A stretch of 41,189 nucleotides of DNA from Bacteroidota bacterium (lineage in GTDB: Bacteria > Bacteroidota > Bacteroidia > Flavobacteriales > Flavobacteriaceae), in contig JADFOK010000023.1 of the NCBI GenBank assembly GCA_022562895.1, positions 1 through 41,189 of the forward strand. The letters are read 5' to 3'. Position 1 is the stretch's first letter, and each line of letters begins with the position of its first letter. The notes under the pieces are model-generated. The model was not told the DNA's origin and did no database searches. It saw only the letters and a list, made by a program, of their open reading frames with translations. Both the position numbers and the translations under genes were made by a program. Positions 16,406-26,109 of the stretch are shown here, one piece after another.

Positions 16406-18613
16406 TTATTTCTTTATATTGGCAACCTTACTATTTTTAATGTTACTTATTTTAAGGTCTTCCAGAACATTTATAGCCTCTTCTAAATAAATATCCTTTC
16501 TTAGATTTTTATGCCATCTTTTTCGTTTTTCTTCTAAAATAGTATCTTGTTCCATCAATTTAACTTCATAGGGAAGTGATTGGTAACTCAGCTTGTTATC
16601 GTATTCGTCGATAGCATCAAATTTTTTAGTTTCTTCGATCCGTCTTTCAATTTCTGTTTTGTATTCATTAAAGTTCAACCTTACTTCTGTTTCATCACGA
16701 CGATTTTTGATCCATCTCGCATTTTCTTCAATTAGCATTAATTGTTCGCTTTTTGCCAAACGAACATTACTGTTGTTGATGATTTCTTCAAAATCTATAT
16801 GTCCATCCCAAACTTTATAATCGACAGGCTCGATCTTATCATATGGCAACGGGTTGTCATATTCTCGTTCACCCATATCAATATAGCTGTAACGATTAGG
16901 CATTACAATATCGCTCTTAACTCCCTCTAATTGGGTAGAGCCTCCATTAACTCTATAAAATTTTTGGGTGGTTAATTTTAAAGCTCCCAAATCGCCCATA
17001 TCACTTTTACGTAACCATTGATTAAGATCTATTAAATTCTGTACTGTTCCTTTTCCATAGGTTTGTTTACTTCCAATAATAATAGCCCGTTTATAATCCT
17101 GCATAGCAGCTGCTAATATTTCTGAAGCAGATGCAGAAAGTTCATTGACTAAAATTACCAGGGGACCGTCCCAAATTATATCTTTATTCCTATCTTTCAG
17201 AACCTCATTTTTACTTCCAGAGGAAGCTACTTGAACCATAGGTCCTTCTTTAATAAACAGTCCTGCTATATCTACTGCAGCACGCAAAGAACCTCCCCCG
17301 TTATTTCGTAAATCTAGAACGAGTCCTTCCATTCCCTGTTTTTTCAATCTAATGATTTCCTTTTTTACATCGCTAGCAGCATTCCGTTCTCTATAATTGT
17401 TCATATCGAAATAAAACTGCGGTAGGTTTATTAATCCAAAGTTCTTCTCTTCTTTACTAATGAGTGTTGATTTTGCATACGTTTCTTCCAATTCTACTAC
17501 ATCGCGAGTAATAGTTTCGTCTTCTATAGTACCATCAACACGTTTGATAGTAAGTGTCACTTTGGTTCCCTTTGGTCCTTTAATTAATTTAACAGCATCA
17601 TCAATACGCATTCCAACTATACTTACAGCATCTTGTTCATCCTCCTGTTTCACTTTCAAAATAATATCGCCAACCTCAATATGCTCTCCCCTCCATGCGG
17701 GTCCTCCACTAATTAGCTCTGTCACTTTTATATAATTATTTTTCTTCTGTAGTCTTGCACCGATACCTTCTAATTTTCCAGACATACGTAAATCGAAACG
17801 ATCTCTATCCGGTGGTGCAAAATAATTTGTATGTGGATCAAACTCTTCCACAATTGTCGTAAGATAAATCGCAAAGTAATCTTTACGTTCTAAATCATCT
17901 GCAAATTCAAAATAATCGTCTAATGAGGTTTTTGTATTTTCTCTCGCTTTTTTTTCTAATTCCTCTTTTGATTTAGGAGTGTTATCTAATTCGTTCAATT
18001 CTTCTTTATTATTAAAAATTTTATTCAAATCTAATTCGTTCAATTCTTCTATATTATTAAAAACTTTATTCAAATCAGATTTGCCATTATCTTTAATTAA
18101 GTCATAATAGTTTGCAATCGAAGTAAGCTTTAATTGTTTTCTCCAACGCTTTTTTATTTCTTTCTTTGTTATTGCATAGGGCAATTCATCATAATCTATA
18201 TTAATGCTTTCATTTTTAGTATAATCATAAGGAACCTCTAAAACTTCAGGATACAGTTTTTTCACCTCTTCCATTCGCTTCATAAAACGGTTATAAACCA
18301 AATCGAAGAATGTAAGTTCTTTGTTTTTTATTTGATCGTCAATCTCAGTTCTATATTTGCTGAATTCTTTTATATCTGAAGCTAAAAAATATCGTTTTAA
18401 TGGATCTATACCATAGATATAATCATCATATACATTTGATGAAAATTCATCGTCTATATCTTTTGGGTTGTAATGACCTTTCAGTAATACATAGGTAATA
18501 AGATCTATAAGTAATTTATCCTTATCAGGATCATTAAACTCCTTGGTTGTAAAACTACAAGAAGCAGCTGCTACAAATACTGCAAGGAGTAAAACCTTAA
18601 TATTCTTTTTCAT
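16406..18613 (-). CDS. Carboxy-terminal processing protease (S41, Tsp/Prc type)
   Basis: A periplasmic lipoprotein serine protease that trims or degrades proteins from the C-terminus. I prefer the ATG at 18613, because MKKNIKVLLLAVFVAAASC is an ideal lipoprotein signal; in-frame ATGs at 18622 and 18646 are possible. Next come the Tsp N-terminal helical domain, a PDZ domain (KLEGIGARL through LIKGPKGTKVTLTIKR) and the S41 core: DLRNNGGGSL, the catalytic serine in SASASEILAAAMQDY (about residue 497) and lysine in KQTYGKGTVQ. A C-terminal helical domain follows, as in long Tsp proteins. A linker before the PDZ domain carries a fresh 15-residue tandem duplication (17986-18075). Confidence 0.93.
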   Translation of the reverse strand: MKKNIKVLLLAVFVAAASCSFTTKEFNDPDKDKLLIDLITYVLLKGHYNPKDIDDEFSSNVYDDYIYGIDPLKRYFLASDIKEFSKYRTEIDDQIKNKELTFFDLVYNRFMKRMEEVKKLYPEVLEVPYDYTKNESINIDYDELPYAITKKEIKKRWRKQLKLTSIANYYDLIKDNGKSDLNKVFNNIEELNELDLNKIFNNKEELNELDNTPKSKEELEKKARENTKTSLDDYFEFADDLERKDYFAIYLTTIVEEFDPHTNYFAPPDRDRFDLRMSGKLEGIGARLQKKNNYIKVTELISGGPAWRGEHIEVGDIILKVKQEDEQDAVSIVGMRIDDAVKLIKGPKGTKVTLTIKRVDGTIEDETITRDVVELEETYAKSTLISKEEKNFGLINLPQFYFDMNNYRERNAASDVKKEIIRLKKQGMEGLVLDLRNNGGGSLRAAVDIAGLFIKEGPMVQVASSGSKNEVLKDRNKDIIWDGPLVILVNELSASASEILAAAMQDYKRAIIIGSKQTYGKGTVQNLIDLNQWLRKSDMGDLGALKLTTQKFYRVNGGSTQLEGVKSDIVMPNRYSYIDMGEREYDNPLPYDKIEPVDYKVWDGHIDFEEIINNSNVRLAKSEQLMLIEENARWIKNRRDETEVRLNFNEYKTEIERRIEETKKFDAIDEYDNKLSYQSLPYEVKLMEQDTILEEKRKRWHKNLRKDIYLEEAINVLEDLKISNIKNSKVANIKK
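17986..18075 (-). repeat. 45-bp tandem duplication inside the processing protease gene
   Basis: Bases 17986-18030 and 18031-18075 are two adjacent 45-base copies that differ at only two positions. They encode DLNKVFNNIEELNEL and DLNKIFNNKEELNEL, so the frame is kept. The copies are followed by a partly similar acidic/lysine-rich stretch (KSKEELEKKA). Near identity points to a recent slippage or unequal recombination event. Confidence 0.93.
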
Positions 18614-18789
18614 CAATTGCATAAAATAATCTTTAATTGTTTTCATCTAATTTATATAAAAAACCGTGCCATTAGCTAGTAATGATACTAATTTTTTGTT
18701 AAACCGAAAGAAATGTAAAATTACAAATTCATAATTAATAATTCAGAGTTTTGAATTATGTATTTTAGCTTTTTGAAAATCATCAAAAA

Positions 18790-19566
18790 ATGCCACAAAA
18801 AAGACCACTTATATTAGTTACCAATGACGATGGTATCAATGCTCCGGGGATAAGAACATTAATAAAAATAATGAATACTCTAGGCGATGTATGTGTAGTG
18901 GCTCCAGATTCTCCACAAAGCGGCATGGGTCATGCTATTACTATAAATGATACGTTGTATTGTAATAAAATAACTGTGGCAAAAGGAAGTCCGCAAATTG
19001 AATTTAGTTGTAGTGGAACACCCGTAGACTGTGTAAAAATTGCTGTAAATGAAATTTTGAAACGCAAACCTGATTTGTGTGTAAGCGGTATTAATCATGG
19101 TAGCAATTCTTCAATAAATGTAATTTATAGTGGCACCATGAGTGCTGCTGTTGAGGCAGGAACACAAGGAATTCCATCGATAGGGTTTTCACTTTTAGAC
19201 TATTCACTTGAAGCAGATTTTGACCCTACTATAAAATACGTAAAAACCATTGCTTTTCAATGTCTTAAAAATGGACTGCCAAAGGGTGTCGTTTTAAATG
19301 TTAACATCCCAAAACTTACAGAAAATGAAATTAAGGGATTTAAAGTTTGCCGACAGGCTAACGCACATTGGGAAGAAAAATTCGATAAACGTACCAATCC
19401 GTTAGGACAAGATTATTATTGGTTAACCGGAGAGTTTGTCAATGAAGACAAAGGAGAAGACACCGATGAGTGGGCCCTACATAACGGTTATGTTTCTGTG
19501 GTGCCAACTCAATTTGATCTTACTGCACATCACGCAATTAAAGAAATAAACAGCTGGGATATATGA
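18790..19566 (+). CDS. surE: 5'/3'-nucleotidase SurE
   Basis: SurE dephosphorylates nucleoside 5'- and 3'-monophosphates in a metal-dependent reaction. The 258-residue product shows the family sites: ILVTNDDGINAPGI (8-21, metal aspartates 13 and 14), the serine in PDSPQSGMGHAI, the metal asparagine in SGINHGSNSS, and YSGTMSAAVEA. The gene overlaps the next one by four bases (ATGA), and lpxB follows directly. Confidence 0.96.
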   Translation: MPQKRPLILVTNDDGINAPGIRTLIKIMNTLGDVCVVAPDSPQSGMGHAITINDTLYCNKITVAKGSPQIEFSCSGTPVDCVKIAVNEILKRKPDLCVSGINHGSNSSINVIYSGTMSAAVEAGTQGIPSIGFSLLDYSLEADFDPTIKYVKTIAFQCLKNGLPKGVVLNVNIPKLTENEIKGFKVCRQANAHWEEKFDKRTNPLGQDYYWLTGEFVNEDKGEDTDEWALHNGYVSVVPTQFDLTAHHAIKEINSWDI

Positions 19567-19841
19567 AAAAAGAAATAGTGATAGGGTTTTTAGTAGGCAT
19601 TTTTGCAAATTTAACAGGTAGTTATCTTTACATTTTCTTTTTTTCGGATTATAGTTTGGAAACGACTTTAAAAATGGCAGTGGAAAATAATATTTTGGGA
19701 AGTCTTATTGCCCTTGGTGCAATATTAAATTTGATCGTTTTTTTCATTTATCTGAAAAAAAAGCAGATTTATCGAGCACGTGGCGTGGTAATTGCCACAT
19801 TGGTTGCAGCGATTATTATTTTGATTTCAAAATTTTATTAG
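19563..19841 (+). CDS. Small membrane protein between surE and lpxB
   Basis: This 92-residue protein has three hydrophobic stretches (about 6-24, 44-65 and 75-90), the second followed by a very basic loop (LKKKQIYRARG). That suggests a small inner-membrane protein. Start and stop are well set: the ATG overlaps surE by four bases and the stop is three bases before lpxB, so it is a real coding gene. I do not recognise a family with known function. The link with lpxB suggests, but does not show, a role at the inner membrane in lipid A synthesis. Confidence 0.8.
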   Translation: MKKEIVIGFLVGIFANLTGSYLYIFFFSDYSLETTLKMAVENNILGSLIALGAILNLIVFFIYLKKKQIYRARGVVIATLVAAIIILISKFY

Positions 19842-19844
19842 ATA

Positions 19845-20957
19845 ATGAAGTATTACTTAATAGCGGGCGAAGCATCTGGAGATTTACACGGATCTAATTT
19901 AATTAAGGCACTCAAACAACAAGATGCAGAGGCCTCTTTTCGATATTGGGGGGGAGATTTAATGCAACAAGTTGGAGGTGAATTAGTAAAACACTATCGC
20001 GAATTAGCATTTATGGGTTTTATAGAAGTGATTTTTAATTTAAGAACCATATTTAATAATATTTCTTTTTGCAAAAAAGATATTGAAAAATTTAATCCGG
20101 ATGTAATCATATTTATAGATTATCCCGGGTTTAATATGCGCATTTTAAAATGGGCTAAACAGAGAGGGTTTAAAACTCATTATTATATTTCACCACAAAT
20201 TTGGGCCTGGAAGGAAGGACGAATAAAATATATAAAGCGAGATGTTGATACTATGTATATTATCCTTCCATTTGAAAAAGATTTTTACGAAAAGAAACAT
20301 AATTTCCCTGTTCACTTTGTTGGGCATCCACTTATTGATGCTATTTCAAACCATATACAAGTTGATCCTAAAACATTTTGCAGTGAGAATGGTTTGGACG
20401 ATCGTCCAATCATTGCACTGCTTCCCGGAAGTCGTAAACAAGAAATTTCAAAAATGTTGCACGTCATGTTAACGGTAGTTGAAGATTTTAATAACTATCA
20501 ATTTGTTATTGCGGGTGCTCCCGGTCAAGATGCCTCTTTTTATGCTCCGTTTATTAAAAAACAAAATGTGCATTTGCTACTCGATAAGACCTATGATTTG
20601 TTAAGTCTTTGTAATGCTGCCTTGGTAACCTCAGGGACAGCAACTTTGGAAACTGCTTTGTTTAAAGTGCCTCAGGTAGTTTGTTATAAAGGAAGTCGCG
20701 GTTCTTATGAAATTGCCAAACGAATTATTAAATTAAAATATATTTCTTTGGTGAATCTTATATTGGACAGAGAAGTAGTTACAGAATTAATTCAAACAGA
20801 ATTCAATCCAAAGCGACTAAAAAAAGAACTTATCTATATTCTTGATGATTACCACAGAGCTGTATTATTTTTAGATTATTACGATTTGGAACTAAAACTA
20901 GGAGGTAAAGGAGCTAGTGAAAAAACAGCAAAGCTTATTATTGAGGCTATTAAATAA
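19845..20957 (+). CDS. lpxB: Lipid-A-disaccharide synthase
   Basis: LpxB joins lipid X to UDP-2,3-diacylglucosamine to make the lipid A disaccharide at the inner membrane (GT19 family). The 370-residue product carries the family motifs GEASGDLHGSNLI (8-20), LAFMGFIEVI, IFIDYPGFNMRI, YYISPQIWAWKEGRIKYIK, FVGHPLID, LLPGSRKQEI and TSGTATLETAL. Length is normal. It is third in the surE operon. With lptE and lptC it shows that the organism builds and exports LPS. Confidence 0.96.
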   Translation: MKYYLIAGEASGDLHGSNLIKALKQQDAEASFRYWGGDLMQQVGGELVKHYRELAFMGFIEVIFNLRTIFNNISFCKKDIEKFNPDVIIFIDYPGFNMRILKWAKQRGFKTHYYISPQIWAWKEGRIKYIKRDVDTMYIILPFEKDFYEKKHNFPVHFVGHPLIDAISNHIQVDPKTFCSENGLDDRPIIALLPGSRKQEISKMLHVMLTVVEDFNNYQFVIAGAPGQDASFYAPFIKKQNVHLLLDKTYDLLSLCNAALVTSGTATLETALFKVPQVVCYKGSRGSYEIAKRIIKLKYISLVNLILDREVVTELIQTEFNPKRLKKELIYILDDYHRAVLFLDYYDLELKLGGKGASEKTAKLIIEAIK

Positions 20958-20985
20958 GTATTAATTATTTTCATAATTTTATCCT

Positions 20986-21465
20986 GTGAAAAGATTCTTA
21001 CTACTTGTCTTATTTCCTTTATTATTGGTTTCTTGTGGTAGTTCACGAACAGCAACCCATACTGCCCAAAAAACGTCTATTAAAAAATCTGAAGCTATTG
21101 TAAAATATGCAAAATCATTTGATGGTACACGTTACAAATTTGGTGGTACTACAAAATCAGGGATGGATTGTTCTGGTTTGGTTTATGTTTCCTATAAAAA
21201 AGAAAATATTACTATACCACGGGTTTCAAAAGATATGGCCAAAACGGGCAAACGCATATCTTTGAGTAAAGCTAAAAAAGGTGATTTACTTTTCTTTAAA
21301 ACATTGAAGAATAAAAATGTTATTAATCATGTAGGATTAATAATAGAAAACAAAAGAGGCAAAATACTTTTTATTCATTCCACTACTTCAAAAGGAGTAA
21401 TCATATCTTCACTTGATGAAAATTATTGGAAAAACACTTTTGTAGAGGTCAGGAAGGTTATATAG
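20986..21465 (+). CDS. NlpC/P60 (C40) peptidoglycan hydrolase lipoprotein
   Basis: A 159-residue cell-envelope cysteine peptidase that probably cuts peptide stems of peptidoglycan. It starts with GTG at 20986, which gives MKRFLLLVLFPLLLVSC, a lipoprotein signal with Cys17. The C40 domain shows Cys62 in MDCSGLVYVSY, His115 in INHVGLII and His131 as third residue in FIHSTTSKG, plus AKKGDLLFF before the first histidine. This is the minimal single-domain form, like Spr/NlpC. It lies 28 bases after lpxB, possibly in the same transcript. Confidence 0.92.
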   Translation: MKRFLLLVLFPLLLVSCGSSRTATHTAQKTSIKKSEAIVKYAKSFDGTRYKFGGTTKSGMDCSGLVYVSYKKENITIPRVSKDMAKTGKRISLSKAKKGDLLFFKTLKNKNVINHVGLIIENKRGKILFIHSTTSKGVIISSLDENYWKNTFVEVRKVI

Positions 21466-21528
21466 AATATTTCCTATATTTACAATACTCTTCAGTTGAT
21501 TTATTACTTAGTTTAATAATTCAACTCC

Positions 21529-23586
21529 ATGAAATTTATAAACTTTGCTGTAGTAAAGTTTTCCCTTTTTTTGGCGCTGGGTATTCTAACGGCACACCAA
21601 TTTAATTTATCCTCATTTTTTTTCTTAAAAATTTTAATTCCATCAATAGCCGTATTAGGAATTGCCTGGTTCTTAGCTCGAAAACAATTGTTTCAGAGCA
21701 TTTTTTTCGGTGTTTTTGTATATTTGTGTTTCTTTTTATTGGGATATTTCGATTACCAATTACACCTGCCAAAATATCGAAAAACAGACTATTCTCATGT
21801 ATTAGGTGAAACAATTCAAAAGGGTAAGGTAGTTGATTTTATTCAGCTTAAAATAAAAGAAGTTCTCAAACCCGATACCTACTATAGAAAATATATTGCT
21901 CAGGTTAATGCATTGAACGGGGAAAATACTTCAGGAAAGCTATTGGTAAGTATAAAAAAAGATTCTCTACTATCATTCATAACGATAGATGATGTGTTAT
22001 TGGTTTCGGCCTCTATTTCTGAATTCCCTCTTCCTTTAAATCCACACCAATTTAACTATGCAAAGTATATGCAAACCCTAGGGGTATACCATCAAATTCG
22101 AGTCACAAGTTCCGAAATAATAAATCAATTAGGGGGCTCTAAAACTTTTCGGGGTAGAGCAGAACTAATACGAATTTACATTATCAATAAATTAAAGAAA
22201 ACCCCAATAAAAACCAACGTTCTTTCAATTATACAAGCTCTTATTTTAGGGCAGAGAAATGATATTGACAAACAAATATATAGGGATTATGCTGCCGCTG
22301 GGGCTATACATATTTTGGCCGTTTCCGGATTACATGTGGGGATACTTTATTTTATTCTTTTATTTTTATTCAGCCCATTAAAACGAATTCTATTTAGTAA
22401 ATTAATACTATCTATACTGATGATTCTTTGTCTTTGGGTATTTGCTTTTATCACAGGATTGTCCCCCTCTGTGGTAAGAGCAGTTACCATGTTTTCTTTT
22501 TTTGCATTGGCAAAAAATATTAATCGCCCGACAAATACTATCAACACATTATTTCTTTCTTTCTTTATATTGTTAATAATAAACCCTTTTTGGTTGTTTC
22601 AGGTTGGGTTTCAGTTAAGTTATCTTGCAGTTTTTTTTATCCTTTGGTTGCAACCAAAATTGTATAAACTTTACATTCCAAAAATTAAAATTATAGATAA
22701 GATTTGGAGTGTTTTTACGGTTACCATCGCTGCACAATTAGGTATCTTTCCTTTAAGTTTATATTATTTTCATCAATTTCCCGGGTTGTTTTTCGTAACC
22801 AATATCGTAGTACTTCCATTTTTGGGAGTGCTGCTTGGTGGAGGATTTTTAATTGTATTACTCGCTGTAATAAATAAACTGCCGGACGAATTGGCAACCG
22901 TTTATAATTTTCTTATCGAAAAGCTCAATTCGTTTATAAGTTGGGTTGCTGGGCAGGATTCCTTTTTATTTCAAGACATACATTTTTCTTCTGAAATAGT
23001 AATGAGTAGTTATTTATTATTAATAGCTCTGGTCTTACTTTGGAAAAAGTTGAATTATCAAAGAATGGCTTTAGTTTTATCGAGTTTTGCAATACTTATT
23101 GGTATTTTAATATGGGATAAATATAAATTTGCTGCTGATCAACTTATTATATTTCATAAAAACAGGCAGTCAATTATAGGTTATAAACAAGCTGAAAACT
23201 TACTTTTATTCGGAAGTGATTCGACTTTTCACTACAATCGAGATGGTTATAGGAATGTATTTCCAATAAAAGGATATCGTGTTGCTCAAAATATTGAAAA
23301 TTATTCAGAAGCCAAACTCCCTAGGATATTCTCATACAATAATAAAAACATACTGATCATAGATAGTTTATGTGTGTTTCCTAAGTTAATAGAAATCGAT
23401 ATTGTTCTTCTAACTTTTAGTCCTAAAGTGAATTTAGAAAGGCTTATTGATAGTCTGGATCCGAAAATTATCATTGCAGATGGTACTAATTATAACTCTT
23501 ATGTATCGCGTTGGCAAAAAACATGTAAAATAAAAAAACTCCCTTTTTACCATACGGGTTCAAGGGGAGCATTTATCATTGAATAG
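21529..23586 (+). CDS. comEC: ComEC/Rec2-family competence protein
   Basis: ComEC forms the inner-membrane channel for single-stranded DNA in natural transformation. The 685-residue product has N-terminal membrane helices, a soluble OB-like DUF4131 region (about 80-210, with PLPLNPHQFNYAKYMQTLGV), and the competence core, including GAIHILAVSGLHVGILY, GLSPSVVRA and VGFQLSYLAVFF. The C-terminal metallo-beta-lactamase-like domain is short and lacks the HxHxDH metal motif: the expected region reads IDIVLLTFSPKVN. It therefore probably has no nuclease activity of its own. The gene converges with the thioredoxin-like gene. Confidence 0.92.
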   Translation: MKFINFAVVKFSLFLALGILTAHQFNLSSFFFLKILIPSIAVLGIAWFLARKQLFQSIFFGVFVYLCFFLLGYFDYQLHLPKYRKTDYSHVLGETIQKGKVVDFIQLKIKEVLKPDTYYRKYIAQVNALNGENTSGKLLVSIKKDSLLSFITIDDVLLVSASISEFPLPLNPHQFNYAKYMQTLGVYHQIRVTSSEIINQLGGSKTFRGRAELIRIYIINKLKKTPIKTNVLSIIQALILGQRNDIDKQIYRDYAAAGAIHILAVSGLHVGILYFILLFLFSPLKRILFSKLILSILMILCLWVFAFITGLSPSVVRAVTMFSFFALAKNINRPTNTINTLFLSFFILLIINPFWLFQVGFQLSYLAVFFILWLQPKLYKLYIPKIKIIDKIWSVFTVTIAAQLGIFPLSLYYFHQFPGLFFVTNIVVLPFLGVLLGGGFLIVLLAVINKLPDELATVYNFLIEKLNSFISWVAGQDSFLFQDIHFSSEIVMSSYLLLIALVLLWKKLNYQRMALVLSSFAILIGILIWDKYKFAADQLIIFHKNRQSIIGYKQAENLLLFGSDSTFHYNRDGYRNVFPIKGYRVAQNIENYSEAKLPRIFSYNNKNILIIDSLCVFPKLIEIDIVLLTFSPKVNLERLIDSLDPKIIIADGTNYNSYVSRWQKTCKIKKLPFYHTGSRGAFIIE

Positions 23587-23654
23587 TGTAATAAATCTAT
23601 AGATTTGCCAATTTCTTAAAATGAGTTTTAATAAATAAGTGATTGTTAAAAGGT

Positions 23655-24200
23655 CTAATCTTTAAAGGTTCCTTTAAAGTTATCTTGATATTCTTCCCAG
23701 GCTTTAATTGTAGTAAGCTCCTTATAATCGTCATTGGATATCATTTTTAGATATATTTCTAATTGTGTTGGTGTTTTATATCCCGTAACCACTTGTATTA
23801 ATTCTCCATTATCCTTAAAAAATACAATGCTTGGGTAGCCAGATATTTTTAATGCGCCTGCTAAAAAGTGAGTAGAATTCCTTCCTTTTCTACCTTTCTT
23901 ATAGTTTGGATTGGTATAAATAAAATCCTGATAGGTTATTTCCTCAGTTCCTTCGGCATTGAATTTTACTGCATAATAGTTTTCATTAATAAATTGTATA
24001 ACATTTTTATTGCCAAAAGTATTCTTGTCTAATAGTTTACAGGGTCCACACCAAATGGTGTAAACATCCATAATAATTTTTTTAGGTGTTTCGGATTGTG
24101 CAGCAAGGGCATCGTTCATCGACATCCAATTTATCTCTTTTTGGGCATGGGTCTGAGCTAACCCAAACACTATGAAAACGATAAGTAAAAGTTTTTTCAT
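23655..24200 (-). CDS. Secreted thioredoxin-fold protein with WCGPC active site
   Basis: The product (181 residues from the ATG at 24200) has a cleavable signal peptide, MKKLLLIVFIVFGLAQTHAQ. A thioredoxin fold follows with YTIWCGPCKLLDKNTF as the redox site and the cis-proline loop ISGYPSIVFF. It probably handles disulfides in the periplasm. The frame is open to a TTG at 24224, but the signal peptide favours 24200. It lies downstream of two POT transporter genes on the same strand (94 bases after), with a loose -7-like element (TACTTTTTG) in the gap, so it may have its own promoter. Confidence 0.87.
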   Translation of the reverse strand: MKKLLLIVFIVFGLAQTHAQKEINWMSMNDALAAQSETPKKIIMDVYTIWCGPCKLLDKNTFGNKNVIQFINENYYAVKFNAEGTEEITYQDFIYTNPNYKKGRKGRNSTHFLAGALKISGYPSIVFFKDNGELIQVVTGYKTPTQLEIYLKMISNDDYKELTTIKAWEEYQDNFKGTFKD

Positions 24201-24294
24201 TTTAATATTTTTTAACAACATCAAAAAGTATTCCGTTATTAAGTCTAAAAACGCTTCAAAAGGAGCATTTCGTATATAGTCGTTAAATTAATAA

Positions 24295-26040
24295 TTACTT
24301 AACACCGTGCATTAATTTTTTAAGTAGAGGGTTTAATATCATTGCTAAAAGCCCTAATCCAATAGGTATTAAAGTAAAAATTAGGAAAAATCTTGACATC
24401 GAATAATTTGCAGTTATATCATCTATCATACCCCCCAAAGAGTGTGCTGTTTTATTTCCTATGGCTATAGCTATATACCATATTCCAAACATCATGGCAA
24501 TCATTCTTCCCGGTACTAATTTACTTAAATATGATAACCCTAGTGGAGATAAACATAATTCACCCAAGGTATGGAAAAGATAAGCCATAATTAACCAGAG
24601 CATACTTACCGATGCAAATTTTGCACCTTGTTCAATACTTGATGACCCATAAACTAAAAAGGCAAAACCTAAACCTAAGAGTATTAACCCAAATGCATAT
24701 TTATAAGCAGCACTTGGGTTGTATTTGCTTTCCCACCATTTAGAAAACAAGGGGGCTAAAATAATAATAAATAAAGAGTTTAAAATTGCAAACCACGTTG
24801 CAGGAACTTCTGCATCTTGTTGTGAAAACTCTCTGTTAAGTTTATAAACAACTATTATCCATATTAATAAAAAGCTAAACCCTAATATAATATTGGATAG
24901 TGTTATTTTTTTTATCGTTTTTGAAAATAAGCGATATAGTACCCAAGTAATAATAACTAATGGTACTATGGTCACAATTGTATCTACTATTTTAAAGGTC
25001 ATTGCATAATTTCCAGAAAGTGTTCTTGCTGTATAATCTTGTGCAAAAATTGCTAATGATCCGGCTGCTTGTTCAAATGAAGCCCAAAAGAAAATTGTAA
25101 AGAATGCAAAAATTGCCACTGCTATCATTTTATCTCTAACAATAGGTACATATCTTATTATCCTAGATATTAATAAATATAAAAATATAATTACAGCCAC
25201 AATTATAGTAAAGGTAGCCCCATCAAAGCCAAAAACATCAAAAGTTATTATTGGCATGTTTCCTATTTTTGATAAAGGATCGTTTAATATCCATGTTATA
25301 GAAAGTAAAGTAAAAACAGCAATGAGAATTTTATCAAGTAGTGTAAATGGATTTAATTTATCTCCTTCTGGGATTATTATTTCCCTATCTGTTTTTGCTT
25401 CAGGTTTATCACCAATTTTACCAAATATAGGTTTTGCAAACCAGAATTGTAACATCCCTAAAAACATAAATATCCCGGCTAAACCAAAGCCAAAGCTCCA
25501 ACCTACTTTTTCGCCTAAATAACCACAAAGCATAATACCTAAAAAAGCACCTGCGTTTACTCCCATATAAAAAATGGTATAGGCACCATCTTTTTTATCA
25601 TCATGTCCTTCATACATCAGTGAAATAATAGAGGTCATATTAGGCTTAAAAAAACCATTTCCAAGAATAAGAAAAGTTATTCCCACATATAAAAACGTTG
25701 GAGTTTCCATTGCCATAGAAGCATGACCCAATGTCATTAAAAGAGCTCCAATGACAACTGCCATCCGATAGCCAATTTTTTTATCGGCAATATAACCTCC
25801 TAAAATAGGTGTCAAATAAACCAATAGGGCATAAGTCCCTAATAAGGACAAAGCATTTTCTCTAGCCCAAGCCCAACCTGGATTTTCTCCAGTCATTGCC
25901 GATATTAAAAAAATCACTAAAATAGCTCGCATTCCATAATAAGAAAAACGCTCCCACATTTCGGTGAAAAACAATACAAACAATCCTGCAGGATGCCCTA
26001 AAACTTTATCTTTAAATAAATTATCTACATCTGTACTCAT
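24295..26040 (-). CDS. POT-family proton:peptide symporter (long form)
   Basis: An inner-membrane symporter for di- and tripeptides (MFS, PTR2/POT family), 581 residues. The proton-coupling motif ExxERF occurs as EMWERFSYYGMRAILVIFL (about 28-46), and the PTR2 signature regions MGVNAGAFLG and FWASFEQAAGSLAIF follow. The C-terminal half shows LGELCLSPLGLSYLSKLVP. Compared with its neighbour at 26110-27495 it has about 120 extra residues in the middle, probably extra membrane helices. It is separated from that neighbour by 69 bases containing a terminator. Confidence 0.94.
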   Translation of the reverse strand: MSTDVDNLFKDKVLGHPAGLFVLFFTEMWERFSYYGMRAILVIFLISAMTGENPGWAWARENALSLLGTYALLVYLTPILGGYIADKKIGYRMAVVIGALLMTLGHASMAMETPTFLYVGITFLILGNGFFKPNMTSIISLMYEGHDDKKDGAYTIFYMGVNAGAFLGIMLCGYLGEKVGWSFGFGLAGIFMFLGMLQFWFAKPIFGKIGDKPEAKTDREIIIPEGDKLNPFTLLDKILIAVFTLLSITWILNDPLSKIGNMPIITFDVFGFDGATFTIIVAVIIFLYLLISRIIRYVPIVRDKMIAVAIFAFFTIFFWASFEQAAGSLAIFAQDYTARTLSGNYAMTFKIVDTIVTIVPLVIITWVLYRLFSKTIKKITLSNIILGFSFLLIWIIVVYKLNREFSQQDAEVPATWFAILNSLFIIILAPLFSKWWESKYNPSAAYKYAFGLILLGLGFAFLVYGSSSIEQGAKFASVSMLWLIMAYLFHTLGELCLSPLGLSYLSKLVPGRMIAMMFGIWYIAIAIGNKTAHSLGGMIDDITANYSMSRFFLIFTLIPIGLGLLAMILNPLLKKLMHGVK

Positions 26041-26060
26041 AATAAAATTTTAGATGGTTG

Positions 26061-26093
26061 AAAATAAAAAAGCCTTACACCGCGGTATAAGGC
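26061..26093 (-). terminator. Rho-independent terminator between the two POT genes
   Basis: On the minus strand GCCTTA pairs with TAAGGC around the self-complementary ACCGCGGT (hairpin 26072-26093, with one mismatch pair), followed by TTTTTTATTTT (26071-26061). It should end transcripts of the 26110-27495 gene, so the longer POT gene downstream probably depends on readthrough or its own promoter. Confidence 0.85.
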
Positions 26094-26109
26094 CCTTATA
26101 ACATTTTTA

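Noticed and set aside
18660..18690. TGGCACGG on the minus strand upstream of the processing protease, resembling a -24 sigma-54 element
   Set aside because: The -12 part (TTGC at the right spacing) is missing; only T and A follow.
23593..23606. Palindrome AAATCTATAGATTT between comEC and the thioredoxin-like gene
   Set aside because: A short AT palindrome in an AT-rich gap with no T tail; too weak to call a terminator or operator.
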